Positions 1 to 6,087 of a stretch of DNA of 12,897 bases are shown here, piece after piece. The notes below the pieces were generated by a model that saw only the letters and a list, made by a program, of their open reading frames with translations, did no database searches and was not told the DNA's origin. The DNA lies in NCBI GenBank assembly GCA_965371805.1, contig CBDUZW010000097.1, forward strand, positions 1 through 12,897, in the 5' to 3' direction. The stretch comes from JAOZTV01 sp965371805 (GTDB lineage Bacteria > Acidobacteriota > Aminicenantia > UBA2199). Position 1 is the first letter of the stretch. The number at the start of each line of letters is the position of its first letter. The position numbers were made by a program, and so were the translations under genes.

Positions 1-28
1 TTATGAAGCAACGACCTATCGTTTATAG

Positions 29-1294
29 TGTTTTTTTTATGATGCAACACGCTATGCCCATAAAATTGTCTTTGACAACGACTCAGTAAGTTCACTAAAA
101 ACGGTTAATCCATATACTGCACAGACGATTGAAGCAATTGACTCTGTAAACTTCTATTCTACAAAACTTTTCTCAGATTCAGAGGCGGAAAAAGATATCA
201 AATTATCTTATATAACAGATCTCCTGAAAGAAAAAATAATTGTTTCTGCAGATCTGCCCTACCTTTTAAAAGAGAACAGAACGCTTAAAGAGATATTTAC
301 CTTTAACACAGACAGGCTGAATACAATTGATATAACCAATGTCACAGAAAATGTGCGTAATAAACTGAAAATTATAAGCAGCGATTTCTACTCCTTAACA
401 GACGGTGAATTAAAAAATCTGAAAAATAAACATAAAATAGAGAGAATCATCCTATGCTCGGAGAAGGATAATATCAACATCGATTTTCTTAAAAACTCAG
501 GGCTTGCAACTCAGGTTATAAAGAGGCGTATTCCCCACTCTTTTATAAGTTCTGATGATTTCTTCCTTTCCTGCAATACGGTTTTCAGAGATACATCCCT
601 ACAGCAGAGTGCAATAGACTCGCTCTTTACAGATGATTTTACAGAAGGAGACCTCCTGGTTCATACAAAGCACGGTATCGGACAATTTGTAAGATTTAAA
701 CAACTTAAAATTGGAGATCAAATATCTGAATTTCTTGAGATAGCGTATGCTGATAACACAAAACTCATGGTACCGATACACGACATCTCAGTATTATCCC
801 GTTATCTGGGCAACTCTGGTTCAGTCCCGAAACTGGACAAAATTGGCGGTCAGTCCTGGGAGAATAAAAAAAGCAGGGCATCAAAGAATATCGTTGAATT
901 TGCAAAAAAGCTTCTCGATCTTTACGCTAAGAGAAAATCTGTTACAGGATACTCTTTTCACAGAAACAGTGAATTTGAAGATAATATAGAGAATAAATTC
1001 AGATTTGTCTTAACAAAAGGTCAGAAAGATGCAATAAATGATGTACTGACAGACCTTTATGCGTCATACCCTATGGACAGACTCATTTGCGGTGATGTGA
1101 GTTTTGGCAAAACTGAGGTCGCTTTAAGAGCAGCATTAAGAGTTGCAGGAAACAGAATGCAGACAGCTCTGCTCTGCCCGACAACTATACTTGCATTGCA
1201 GCATTATAAAACATTTACTGAAAGATTCAGAGATCTACCTGTAACCATCAAACTGCTAACAGGAACAACTGATCCCATAGAAAAAAAAAGATAA
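29..1294 (+). CDS. mfd: Transcription-repair coupling factor Mfd, 5' part (partial at left edge, frameshifted at right end)
   Basis: Mfd binds RNA polymerase stalled at DNA lesions, pushes it off with its translocase and recruits UvrA for nucleotide excision repair in the cytoplasm. The open frame begins after a TAG at 26-28, so the N-terminus lies upstream or in another frame. About 65-560 resembles the UvrB-like module (KIVFDNDSVSSLKT aligns with the family's RIEFFGDEIESIR stretch). About 638-810 is the RNA-polymerase-interacting domain, with VHTKHGIGQF and LMVPIHDISVLSRY. The helicase domain starts near 1010, and Walker A reads GDVSFGKTEVALRA at 1091-1132 (family form GDVGYGKTEVA). The frame stops at 1292-1294, but the protein clearly continues in the -1 frame after an A9 tract. 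A GTG at 353 could be called as a start by software, but homology upstream of it shows it is internal. Identification is secure; the intactness of the gene is not. Confidence 0.9.
   Translation, partial: CFFYDATRYAHKIVFDNDSVSSLKTVNPYTAQTIEAIDSVNFYSTKLFSDSEAEKDIKLSYITDLLKEKIIVSADLPYLLKENRTLKEIFTFNTDRLNTIDITNVTENVRNKLKIISSDFYSLTDGELKNLKNKHKIERIILCSEKDNINIDFLKNSGLATQVIKRRIPHSFISSDDFFLSCNTVFRDTSLQQSAIDSLFTDDFTEGDLLVHTKHGIGQFVRFKQLKIGDQISEFLEIAYADNTKLMVPIHDISVLSRYLGNSGSVPKLDKIGGQSWENKKSRASKNIVEFAKKLLDLYAKRKSVTGYSFHRNSEFEDNIENKFRFVLTKGQKDAINDVLTDLYASYPMDRLICGDVSFGKTEVALRAALRVAGNRMQTALLCPTTILALQHYKTFTERFRDLPVTIKLLTGTTDPIEKKR
1281..1289 (+). other. Frameshift site in mfd: A9 homopolymer
   Basis: Nine A residues lie between G1280 and G1290. 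The upstream frame reads I-E-K-K-R-stop (TAA 1292-1294) and the downstream frame reads I-E-K-K-K-I-I-S. The switch must fall between the last stop of the downstream frame (TGA 1270-1272) and TAA 1292, and the A9 tract is the only slippery sequence there. One additional A would restore a single reading frame. The possible causes are a consensus error in a homopolymer, a real one-base deletion, or transcriptional slippage on an A9 tract (known for AT-rich bacteria). Confidence 0.85.
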
Positions 1295-2628
1295 TATCTG
1301 CTGCAGAATCAGGAGAAGTATTAATACTTATCGGAACGCACGCAATTTTAAATAAATCAGTTATATTTAAACATCCCGGTTTGTTCATTATAGATGAAGA
1401 ACAGAGATTCGGGGTCTTTCAGAAGGAAAAGCTTAAGGAGAGATACCCCAACACAGATATGCTGAGTCTCTCGGCAACACCGATACCAAGAACTCTGTCG
1501 CTTACAATGTCAGACCTTCAGGATGTTACTATAATAAATACGCCTCCCATCGGAAGAAAATCTGTAAAAAATTATATTGGTTCATTCTCAAAAGAACTGA
1601 TAAAAAGAGGTTTACAAAAAGAGAAGAAGAGAGGTGGGTTAAGCCTTATTGTATACAATAATATTGAAAAACTGGATACATTCAAATCAGAGATGTGTAC
1701 TCTTGTGCCTGATATAAGGTTCCGCATAATTCACGCAAAGTTGAATCCTGTAGAGATAGAGGACACTCTGGTCAGATTCCTTAATCATGAGATTGATACA
1801 CTTATATGTACGACAATAATTGAAAACGGTATTGATATACCCTCCGTAAATACACTTTTTATTATTCAGGCAGAGAATTTCGGACTTACACAGCTCTATC
1901 AACTGAGAGGCAGAATAGGTAGAAGCTCTGGTCAGGCCTATGCATATTTTATGGTTTCCAAAAAGGAATTGACAGAAAATGCACGCAAGAGACTTGAGGT
2001 TATTGAGGAGTTCTCTGAACTTGGGTCAGGATTCAAAATTGCTGAACAGGACCTTAAGATAAGGGGGGCAGGCTCTCTACTGGGCAATAAACAGCACGGA
2101 CATATTGAAGCGCTGGGTTTCCACTACTATTTTGAGCTGCTTAAAAAGACAATCAGAATGCTGAGAAATAAGAATTCTGACGCAGTTGAGACAGAATTCA
2201 ATATCAAATTTCCCCTCTTCATATCTGAAGCGTTTATTCCGGATTCAGACATCAGGGTAAATGTCTATAAAGACATACTCAGTGCATCAGCCCCGGAAAC
2301 CATACTTGATACCGCTGAAAATCTTAAGGAAAATTTCGGTACACTCCATTTGTCAGTAACAGAGATACTCTTTGCACAGGTATTGAAACTTCTCTGCATA
2401 ATGCTTGAAATTAAGAAAGCTGAAATATACAGAGAGAAAGCACATTTCACATTAAGTCCCTTCTTAAAAGAAGATGCAGCGGATATGAAAGAATTCAGCG
2501 AGCTCTTTGGACTTAAACCTATCAATGAATCTTCCATTGAATTTCAGTACCCGGATATTGAAAACACATTTGAAGATCTTCTTCTTTATGCAATTGATCT
2601 TGCAGAGCGAAGAGAAGCGTCAGAATGA
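1288..2628 (+). CDS. mfd: Transcription-repair coupling factor Mfd, 3' part (continuation after the A9 frameshift)
   Basis: This is the C-terminal half of Mfd, in the frame that follows the A9 tract. Reading resumes as KIISAAESGEVLILIGTHAI, the expected helicase motif Ib area. It is followed by motif II DEEQRFGV (1393-1416), motif III LSATPIPRTL (near 1465-1500), motif VI QLYQLRGRIGRS (1891-1926) and the translocation (TRG) motif region AEQDLKIRGAGSLLG (about 2041-2085) with GHIEALGF after it. The C-terminal domain, which masks UvrA binding, starts near 2200 (FPLFISEAFIPDSDIRVNVYKDIL). A TTG at 1381 is the first start-like codon in this frame, but it sits inside the helicase core with no ribosome site, so it is unlikely to be a real start. 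All motifs are intact. This favours a recent or artefactual frameshift, or a slippage-corrected gene, over an old pseudogene. Confidence 0.9.
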   Translation, partial: KIISAAESGEVLILIGTHAILNKSVIFKHPGLFIIDEEQRFGVFQKEKLKERYPNTDMLSLSATPIPRTLSLTMSDLQDVTIINTPPIGRKSVKNYIGSFSKELIKRGLQKEKKRGGLSLIVYNNIEKLDTFKSEMCTLVPDIRFRIIHAKLNPVEIEDTLVRFLNHEIDTLICTTIIENGIDIPSVNTLFIIQAENFGLTQLYQLRGRIGRSSGQAYAYFMVSKKELTENARKRLEVIEEFSELGSGFKIAEQDLKIRGAGSLLGNKQHGHIEALGFHYYFELLKKTIRMLRNKNSDAVETEFNIKFPLFISEAFIPDSDIRVNVYKDILSASAPETILDTAENLKENFGTLHLSVTEILFAQVLKLLCIMLEIKKAEIYREKAHFTLSPFLKEDAADMKEFSELFGLKPINESSIEFQYPDIENTFEDLLLYAIDLAERREASE

Positions 2629-2660
2629 TCTCTCAAGCCGTTTTTTGCTTCTAAATTTTA

Positions 2661-2669
2661 TGTTATAAT
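2661..2669 (+). promoter_or_regulatory. Extended -10 promoter directly before the DUF3667 gene
   Basis: TGTTATAAT is a perfect TATAAT (2664-2669) with a TG extension at 2661-2662. The hexamer 17 bp upstream is T-rich (2641-2646) and a poor -35, which extended -10 promoters tolerate. Only six bases separate the box from the ATG at 2676, so transcription would begin at or next to the start codon. No SD site is present between mfd and this ATG. Confidence 0.55.
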
Positions 2670-2675
2670 GGACCT

Positions 2676-3620
2676 ATGCTATTAAAGAAACTTAGAAAAT
2701 CAGACGTCTGCTTAAACTGTGGGTTCCAGATTGAAGAATTTAACTATTGCCCTGACTGCGGGCAGTTGAACACTAATAAGCATGTATCAATCCGGCACTT
2801 CTTCAAAGAGTTTGCCGATGAATTTTTTACTTTTGATTCAAAATTCTTTAAGAGCTTTGTACCGCTGATAAAGAATCCCGGTCACCTGACCAACGAATAT
2901 TCAAAGGGTAAACGAGTCAGGTATATCCTGCCCCTGAGATTATATATTTTTGTTACCTTTCTTTTTTTCATGATGCTGTCTATCAATGCCACATTCTTTA
3001 ATAATATAAATATCAAAGAATCCTCAAACCAAAAAACGCTTGGGAAATTTTTTGATAAAAATTTCGAACAAATGCAGCCGGAGCTTAAAACGGACGTAAT
3101 AAATAAACTGGATAACTCTTATATCATCCGAAAACGTATGAATAAACCGGGTAACTTCAAGATTGCAGGAATAGATAAAAACAGTTGGTTGAGCAAATAT
3201 TTTGAACAAAAGATTGTCGCTCTAAATAATCAGGGAAGAAATGGTGTAAATATTTTTCTAAAAGAGGCGGTGAACCAGATACCCAAGGTCATGTTTTTCT
3301 TATTGCCACTTTTTGCACTCCTTATGAAACTTTTATATATACGGCATAAGATTTTTTATATCAAACACCTGGTCTTTGCACTGCATATACATACTTTTTT
3401 TTTCCTGACGTTCATCATACTCTTGATTTTCCCAAAATGGTATATCATTACAGTTGGGCTCCTGGGCATCTACGTCTATTTGTACAATGCATTGCGTAAA
3501 GTTTATCAGCAGGGTAAATTTAAAACCTTTTTCAAAATGCAATTAATCTGGCTTTTTTATCTACTGTTCCTCCCCTTCGGATTCGCCGCCCTGGTTCTAT
3601 TGGCAATAATAAGTAACTAA
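2676..3620 (+). CDS. DUF3667-type membrane protein with N-terminal zinc ribbon
   Basis: A 314-residue protein of unknown function. A four-cysteine zinc ribbon opens it: C12-x2-C15-x9-C25-x2-C28, with the CPDCGQ signature. Next comes the segment TFDSKFFKSFVPLIKNPG then EYSKGKRVRYILPLRLY (about 52-90), which matches the DUF3667 pattern (D..., PG, EY..GKR..Y..P). Membrane segments are predicted near residues 86-104, 201-220, 230-252, 255-270 and 290-312. A charged loop of about 95 residues sits between the first two. The start is fixed by the -10 box and the lack of any in-frame upstream ATG. It follows mfd by 47 bp, but the dedicated promoter suggests separate transcription. Family members are common in Bacteroidota and have no established role; the zinc ribbon should be cytoplasmic. 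Family placement is from memory of the motif pattern. Confidence 0.8.
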   Translation: MLLKKLRKSDVCLNCGFQIEEFNYCPDCGQLNTNKHVSIRHFFKEFADEFFTFDSKFFKSFVPLIKNPGHLTNEYSKGKRVRYILPLRLYIFVTFLFFMMLSINATFFNNINIKESSNQKTLGKFFDKNFEQMQPELKTDVINKLDNSYIIRKRMNKPGNFKIAGIDKNSWLSKYFEQKIVALNNQGRNGVNIFLKEAVNQIPKVMFFLLPLFALLMKLLYIRHKIFYIKHLVFALHIHTFFFLTFIILLIFPKWYIITVGLLGIYVYLYNALRKVYQQGKFKTFFKMQLIWLFYLLFLPFGFAALVLLAIISN

Positions 3621-3817
3621 CACCTAAATTGAGCGATTCTTTCTTCGAATAGCCCAAACCTGTTGCACCATAAGGCTTCACAAAAATCCTCAATGTACTC
3701 TGACAAAAAAATTTAGTCTTACAGGAAAAACCATAAAAATCATTTATAGCATTATCTTAATTTAACAAATAATTATTTCAATACATCCAGCAGGCAATCA
3801 TATCCCCCTTGAGAGCT

Positions 3818-3839
3818 GGGGACGGAGTTTTACTTTTTT
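3818..3839 (-). repeat. Left terminal inverted repeat of the transposase element (REP-like)
   Basis: GGGGACGGAGTTTTAC followed by T6 is the exact reverse complement of 4764-4785, over 22 bp. It overlaps the transposase stop codon (3838-3840). TCCCC at 3803-3807 can pair with GGGGA at 3818-3822, giving a small hairpin at this end of the kind REP-processing transposases recognise in single-stranded DNA. Confidence 0.85.
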
Positions 3840-4740
3840 ATTTCTTGTCATTCCTTTTTATTGCATCTCTATACATTTTGCCCATTGAATTAAATTTTAT
3901 ATCAGCAAATATTCCAAATTCCTTTATCTCTCTATAGGTTAAACCACCTCTATCTTTCAGATTTATTAAAAAAATACCTCTAAGTCTTTTACCCTCAAAT
4001 GTATTGGTTTTCAACTTATCTGGATCGATTCCATATTTTCTTTTAAATTCATAATAAATTTTTTCCACAAGCTCATAATACTGATCTTCTGATCTTATCC
4101 CTTCAAGACTCTCTCCCTCTTTTCTTCTGTTAAATTTTTCTAAAGATTCAATGTAAAATTCTTCTCCACCTATTATTTTACCTATCTCAGTCTTGATTGT
4201 TGGTAATTGATCTATATCTGTCGCACTTACAAACTCTTTGAATTCGATAATATTTGAAAAAAGTTCTTCGACAAATGCAAAATCAATTAATTTTGTTTCC
4301 TTATTTTTAAAATACATTGACCCGCTTGACCATTTATAGACCAGAAAGTTTTCAGTTATCCTGGCCCGCACAGGATTGTTTAAAACATAAGCTATTACAA
4401 CCAATAAATAAGAGTCATCCTGAATTAGAATTGATTTATATCTATCTTGAAAAACATATCCTCTGCCACCATTTTTCCTTCTGTAGAAATTTGCAAACTC
4501 TCCATTTACTTTCCTGAAAAATTCAGGCATCTTTCCCGAGCTGTTTTGTATAATAAGATGATAATGGTTATCCATTATACAATAGGACAAAATAGAAATC
4601 TTACATTTCTCAGCATTATTTTCAAATAGTTCAAGTAATTTGTCTTTTTCAATATCGGTTTTAAATATCGGAAAACCATTATAACCACGAGACATTACAT
4701 GATGAATTGCACCCTCATAAGTAATCCTGGCTTGTCTCAT
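3838..4740 (-). CDS. REP-associated tyrosine transposase (Y1/HUH, IS200-like)
   Basis: A 300-residue single-strand DNA transposase. The HUH metal site is MDNHYHLI with H59 and H61, and the nucleophile should be Y118 in YVLNNPVRA. Between them lies FQDRYKSILIQDDSYLL (about 97-113), typical of the RAYT branch that processes REP hairpins. The N-terminal ARITYEGAIHHVMSRG is also characteristic. The C-terminal 90 residues (RSEDQYYELVEKIYYEF onward, ending LKDRGGLTYREIKEFG) look like the helix-turn-helix tail found on many environmental members. All key residues are present, so it may be active. It is framed by perfect inverted repeats, and the upstream repeat lies 23 bp before the ATG, over the likely promoter zone, which would allow self-control. 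There is no SD site. A TATGAT box (4757-4752 on the minus strand) lies 11 bases from the ATG. Confidence 0.9.
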   Translation of the reverse strand: MRQARITYEGAIHHVMSRGYNGFPIFKTDIEKDKLLELFENNAEKCKISILSYCIMDNHYHLIIQNSSGKMPEFFRKVNGEFANFYRRKNGGRGYVFQDRYKSILIQDDSYLLVVIAYVLNNPVRARITENFLVYKWSSGSMYFKNKETKLIDFAFVEELFSNIIEFKEFVSATDIDQLPTIKTEIGKIIGGEEFYIESLEKFNRRKEGESLEGIRSEDQYYELVEKIYYEFKRKYGIDPDKLKTNTFEGKRLRGIFLINLKDRGGLTYREIKEFGIFADIKFNSMGKMYRDAIKRNDKK

Positions 4741-4751
4741 AAAATCATTGT

Positions 4752-4757
4752 ATCATA
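4752..4757 (-). promoter_or_regulatory. Putative -10 box of the transposase gene
   Basis: On the minus strand TATGAT (5 of 6 consensus) ends 11 bases before the ATG at 4740. No good -35 is seen at the usual distance, which falls inside the right inverted repeat. The predicted transcript would have a leader of about five bases and no SD site. Confidence 0.35.
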
Positions 4758-4763
4758 TAAAGC

Positions 4764-4785
4764 AAAAAAGTAAAACTCCGTCCCC
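4764..4785 (+). repeat. Right terminal inverted repeat of the transposase element (REP-like)
   Basis: A6 followed by GTAAAACTCCGTCCCC is the perfect reverse complement of 3818-3839. It sits between the transposase promoter region and the 14-bp tandem repeat. Partial copies in the same orientation occur at 4813-4841, 11536-11557 and 12843-12858. Confidence 0.85.
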
Positions 4786-4806
4786 CAAATTTCGTCCCCC
4801 AAATTT
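4779..4806 (+). repeat. Tandem 14-bp direct repeat at the right end of the element
   Basis: CGTCCCCCAAATTT occurs twice back to back (4779-4792 and 4793-4806) with no mismatch. The first copy overlaps the last bases of the inverted repeat. Confidence 0.85.
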
Positions 4807-4812
4807 TGCATT

Positions 4813-4841
4813 ACAAAAAGTAAAAAAATAAAACTCCGCCC
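4813..4841 (+). repeat. Diverged REP-like copy next to the transposase element
   Basis: ACAAAAAGTAAAA, then an 8-base AT insertion, then CTCCGCCC. Apart from the insertion and one changed base (CCGCCC for CCGTCCC) it matches the right inverted repeat. It also shares the ACAAAAAGTAAAA lead-in with the copy at 12841. Confidence 0.7.
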
Positions 4842-4868
4842 ATCTTTATCTTGGACATCTACAATTTC

Positions 4869-4897
4869 TTGACAATCGTCTATTAAAAAGATAAGAT
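4869..4897 (+). promoter_or_regulatory. Sigma70-type promoter of the AraC-family gene
   Basis: A perfect TTGACA (4869-4874) is followed after 17 bp by TAAGAT (4892-4897, 4 of 6 consensus). The expected start, about seven bases downstream (near 4904), is only about three bases before the ATG at 4907. No SD site is present. Confidence 0.6.
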
Positions 4898-4906
4898 TAT
4901 TGATAA

Positions 4907-5956
4907 ATGGGTAATATAAATTTCTTTTCAGTATTTATTTTTCTAGGGGTTTTTCAAGGTATTTTTTTGGTGATATTTCTTTTTTTTGATAAAAGAGGTG
5001 AGAATTCCCTGACTAAAAAAATGTTTGCAGGTTTTTTGATGGTTTTGACTTTATTGGTTTTGAGATCTTTTCTGTTGTACTCAGGAATCAAAACTCCCAA
5101 CCATATGATATTCTTTTCTTCACTTGATTATCTAATGGGACCATTATATTATCTTTTTTTACTTTCCTGGATAAAGGGACAATTACCACGTCTTTACTTT
5201 TTTCATTTTGTACCCTTTGTTATCTGTCTACTTAATATTATTCTTGTACCACAAAGAGACCCTTTTTTTATCATTCATTATCATGTTATGTTAACTTTGA
5301 CACATATATCAATCTATGTAATTTTAATTTTTATCAGAAATTACATTTATTTTAAAAAGTCCAGGTTAATCATTCAAAACAAAGCTACTATGGGTAATAG
5401 AAGTTTTTTGTTGCTTCAAAAATTTTTTGGGATTTTTGCAATGTTATGTTTTATCTCCAGGCTAATATTATCAGAGAACATTGGAGATATTGCAATCATA
5501 TCTTACATGACGGCCTTATTTTATATATTAACAATTATTATGCTGAAAAAACCCAATTTGCTTCAATCTGAAATTAAAACAAAAAAATATGAAAAATCTC
5601 CTCTCTCAACAGCACTGAAGGATTCGATCCTTAAGAAAATCAAAATTGCCCTTGAAGATAAACCCTACTTAAAATCGTCTTTTTCATTAGGTGATTTAGC
5701 AAAGATAGTTGGCAGCTCTACACACTATGTCTCACAGGTTATTAATGAATGTATGAACCTTACTTTTTCCCAATTAATTGCTAAGTATAGAATTGAAGAA
5801 GCGCAACGATTATTACTTGTTTCAGATAAGAATGAGCAAACCATTTTAATTATTTCTGAATCGGTAGGATATATCTCAAAATCTGCCTTCAATACTGCTT
5901 TTAAAAAGATTACCGGTCTCTCACCATCTCAATTCAAAATAAAAAAATCAGTTTAA
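4907..5956 (+). CDS. Membrane-anchored AraC-family transcriptional regulator
   Basis: A 349-residue protein. The first 215 residues hold six or seven hydrophobic helices (for example FSVFIFLGVFQGIFLVIFLFF at 6-26, then near 40-58, 70-88, 96-113, 125-145, 165-185 and 190-212). The last 120 residues form a double helix-turn-helix of the AraC/XylS type: SLGDLAKIVGSSTHYVSQVIN is the first HTH, and ILIISESVGYISKSAFN then FKKITGLSPSQFK is the second, close to the family consensus. The protein probably senses a signal in or across the membrane and binds DNA from there. It lies 131 bp upstream of, and on the same strand as, three exported hydrolases, which are its most likely targets. The start is supported by the promoter. 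The ligand is unknown. Confidence 0.88.
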   Translation: MGNINFFSVFIFLGVFQGIFLVIFLFFDKRGENSLTKKMFAGFLMVLTLLVLRSFLLYSGIKTPNHMIFFSSLDYLMGPLYYLFLLSWIKGQLPRLYFFHFVPFVICLLNIILVPQRDPFFIIHYHVMLTLTHISIYVILIFIRNYIYFKKSRLIIQNKATMGNRSFLLLQKFFGIFAMLCFISRLILSENIGDIAIISYMTALFYILTIIMLKKPNLLQSEIKTKKYEKSPLSTALKDSILKKIKIALEDKPYLKSSFSLGDLAKIVGSSTHYVSQVINECMNLTFSQLIAKYRIEEAQRLLLVSDKNEQTILIISESVGYISKSAFNTAFKKITGLSPSQFKIKKSV

Positions 5957-5966
5957 ATTGTATTTG

Positions 5967-5995
5967 CCGATAGGGAAGAACATCTTCCCGATAGG
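5967..5995 (+). promoter_or_regulatory. Hairpin with flanking direct repeats between the AraC gene and the amidohydrolase
   Basis: GGGAAGA (5973-5979) pairs perfectly with TCTTCCC (5983-5989) around a three-base ACA loop. The direct repeat CCGATAGG occurs at 5967-5974 and 5988-5995, so the structure is both palindromic and directly repeated. It starts 11 bp after the AraC stop codon. There is no T-tract, so a rho-independent terminator is doubtful. An operator for the adjacent regulator, or an mRNA-stabilising stem, is possible. Confidence 0.4.
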
Positions 5996-6087
5996 AAAAG
6001 AGCAAAATAAATCAAAATTCCACGTACAATTCTAATCGGAATGAAACACAAATGTTTTATTAAAAAATGTTAGCTTGGAGGCTGAGT

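Larger units (their letters stand above)
3818..4785 (-). mobile_element. REP-associated transposase element bounded by perfect 22-bp inverted repeats
   Basis: The 968-bp unit consists of a single IS200-like (Y1) transposase gene between two perfect inverted repeats with core GGGGACGGAGTTTTAC. No obvious target-site duplication flanks it, as expected for HUH/Y1 enzymes. A tandem 14-bp repeat abuts the right end and a diverged repeat copy follows at 4813-4841. The outer limits are uncertain, since the element might extend to the extra copy. Confidence 0.7.

Noticed and set aside
2265..2537. 90-codon minus-strand open frame
   Set aside because: It is antisense to the conserved C-terminal domain of mfd, with Ser-rich low-complexity translation and no start signals.
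3621..3802. Spacer between the DUF3667 gene and the transposase element
   Set aside because: I looked for a terminator, RNA gene or repeat and found only weak short pairings; nothing can be supported.
4317..4629. Two plus-strand open frames of 60-66 codons
   Set aside because: They are shadows of the transposase gene, whose HUH and tyrosine motifs fall in the same DNA.
6067..6087. Upstream ATG for the amidohydrolase
   Set aside because: The GGAGG site lies downstream of this ATG and at correct spacing for the ATG at 6088, which also gives a cleaner export signal.
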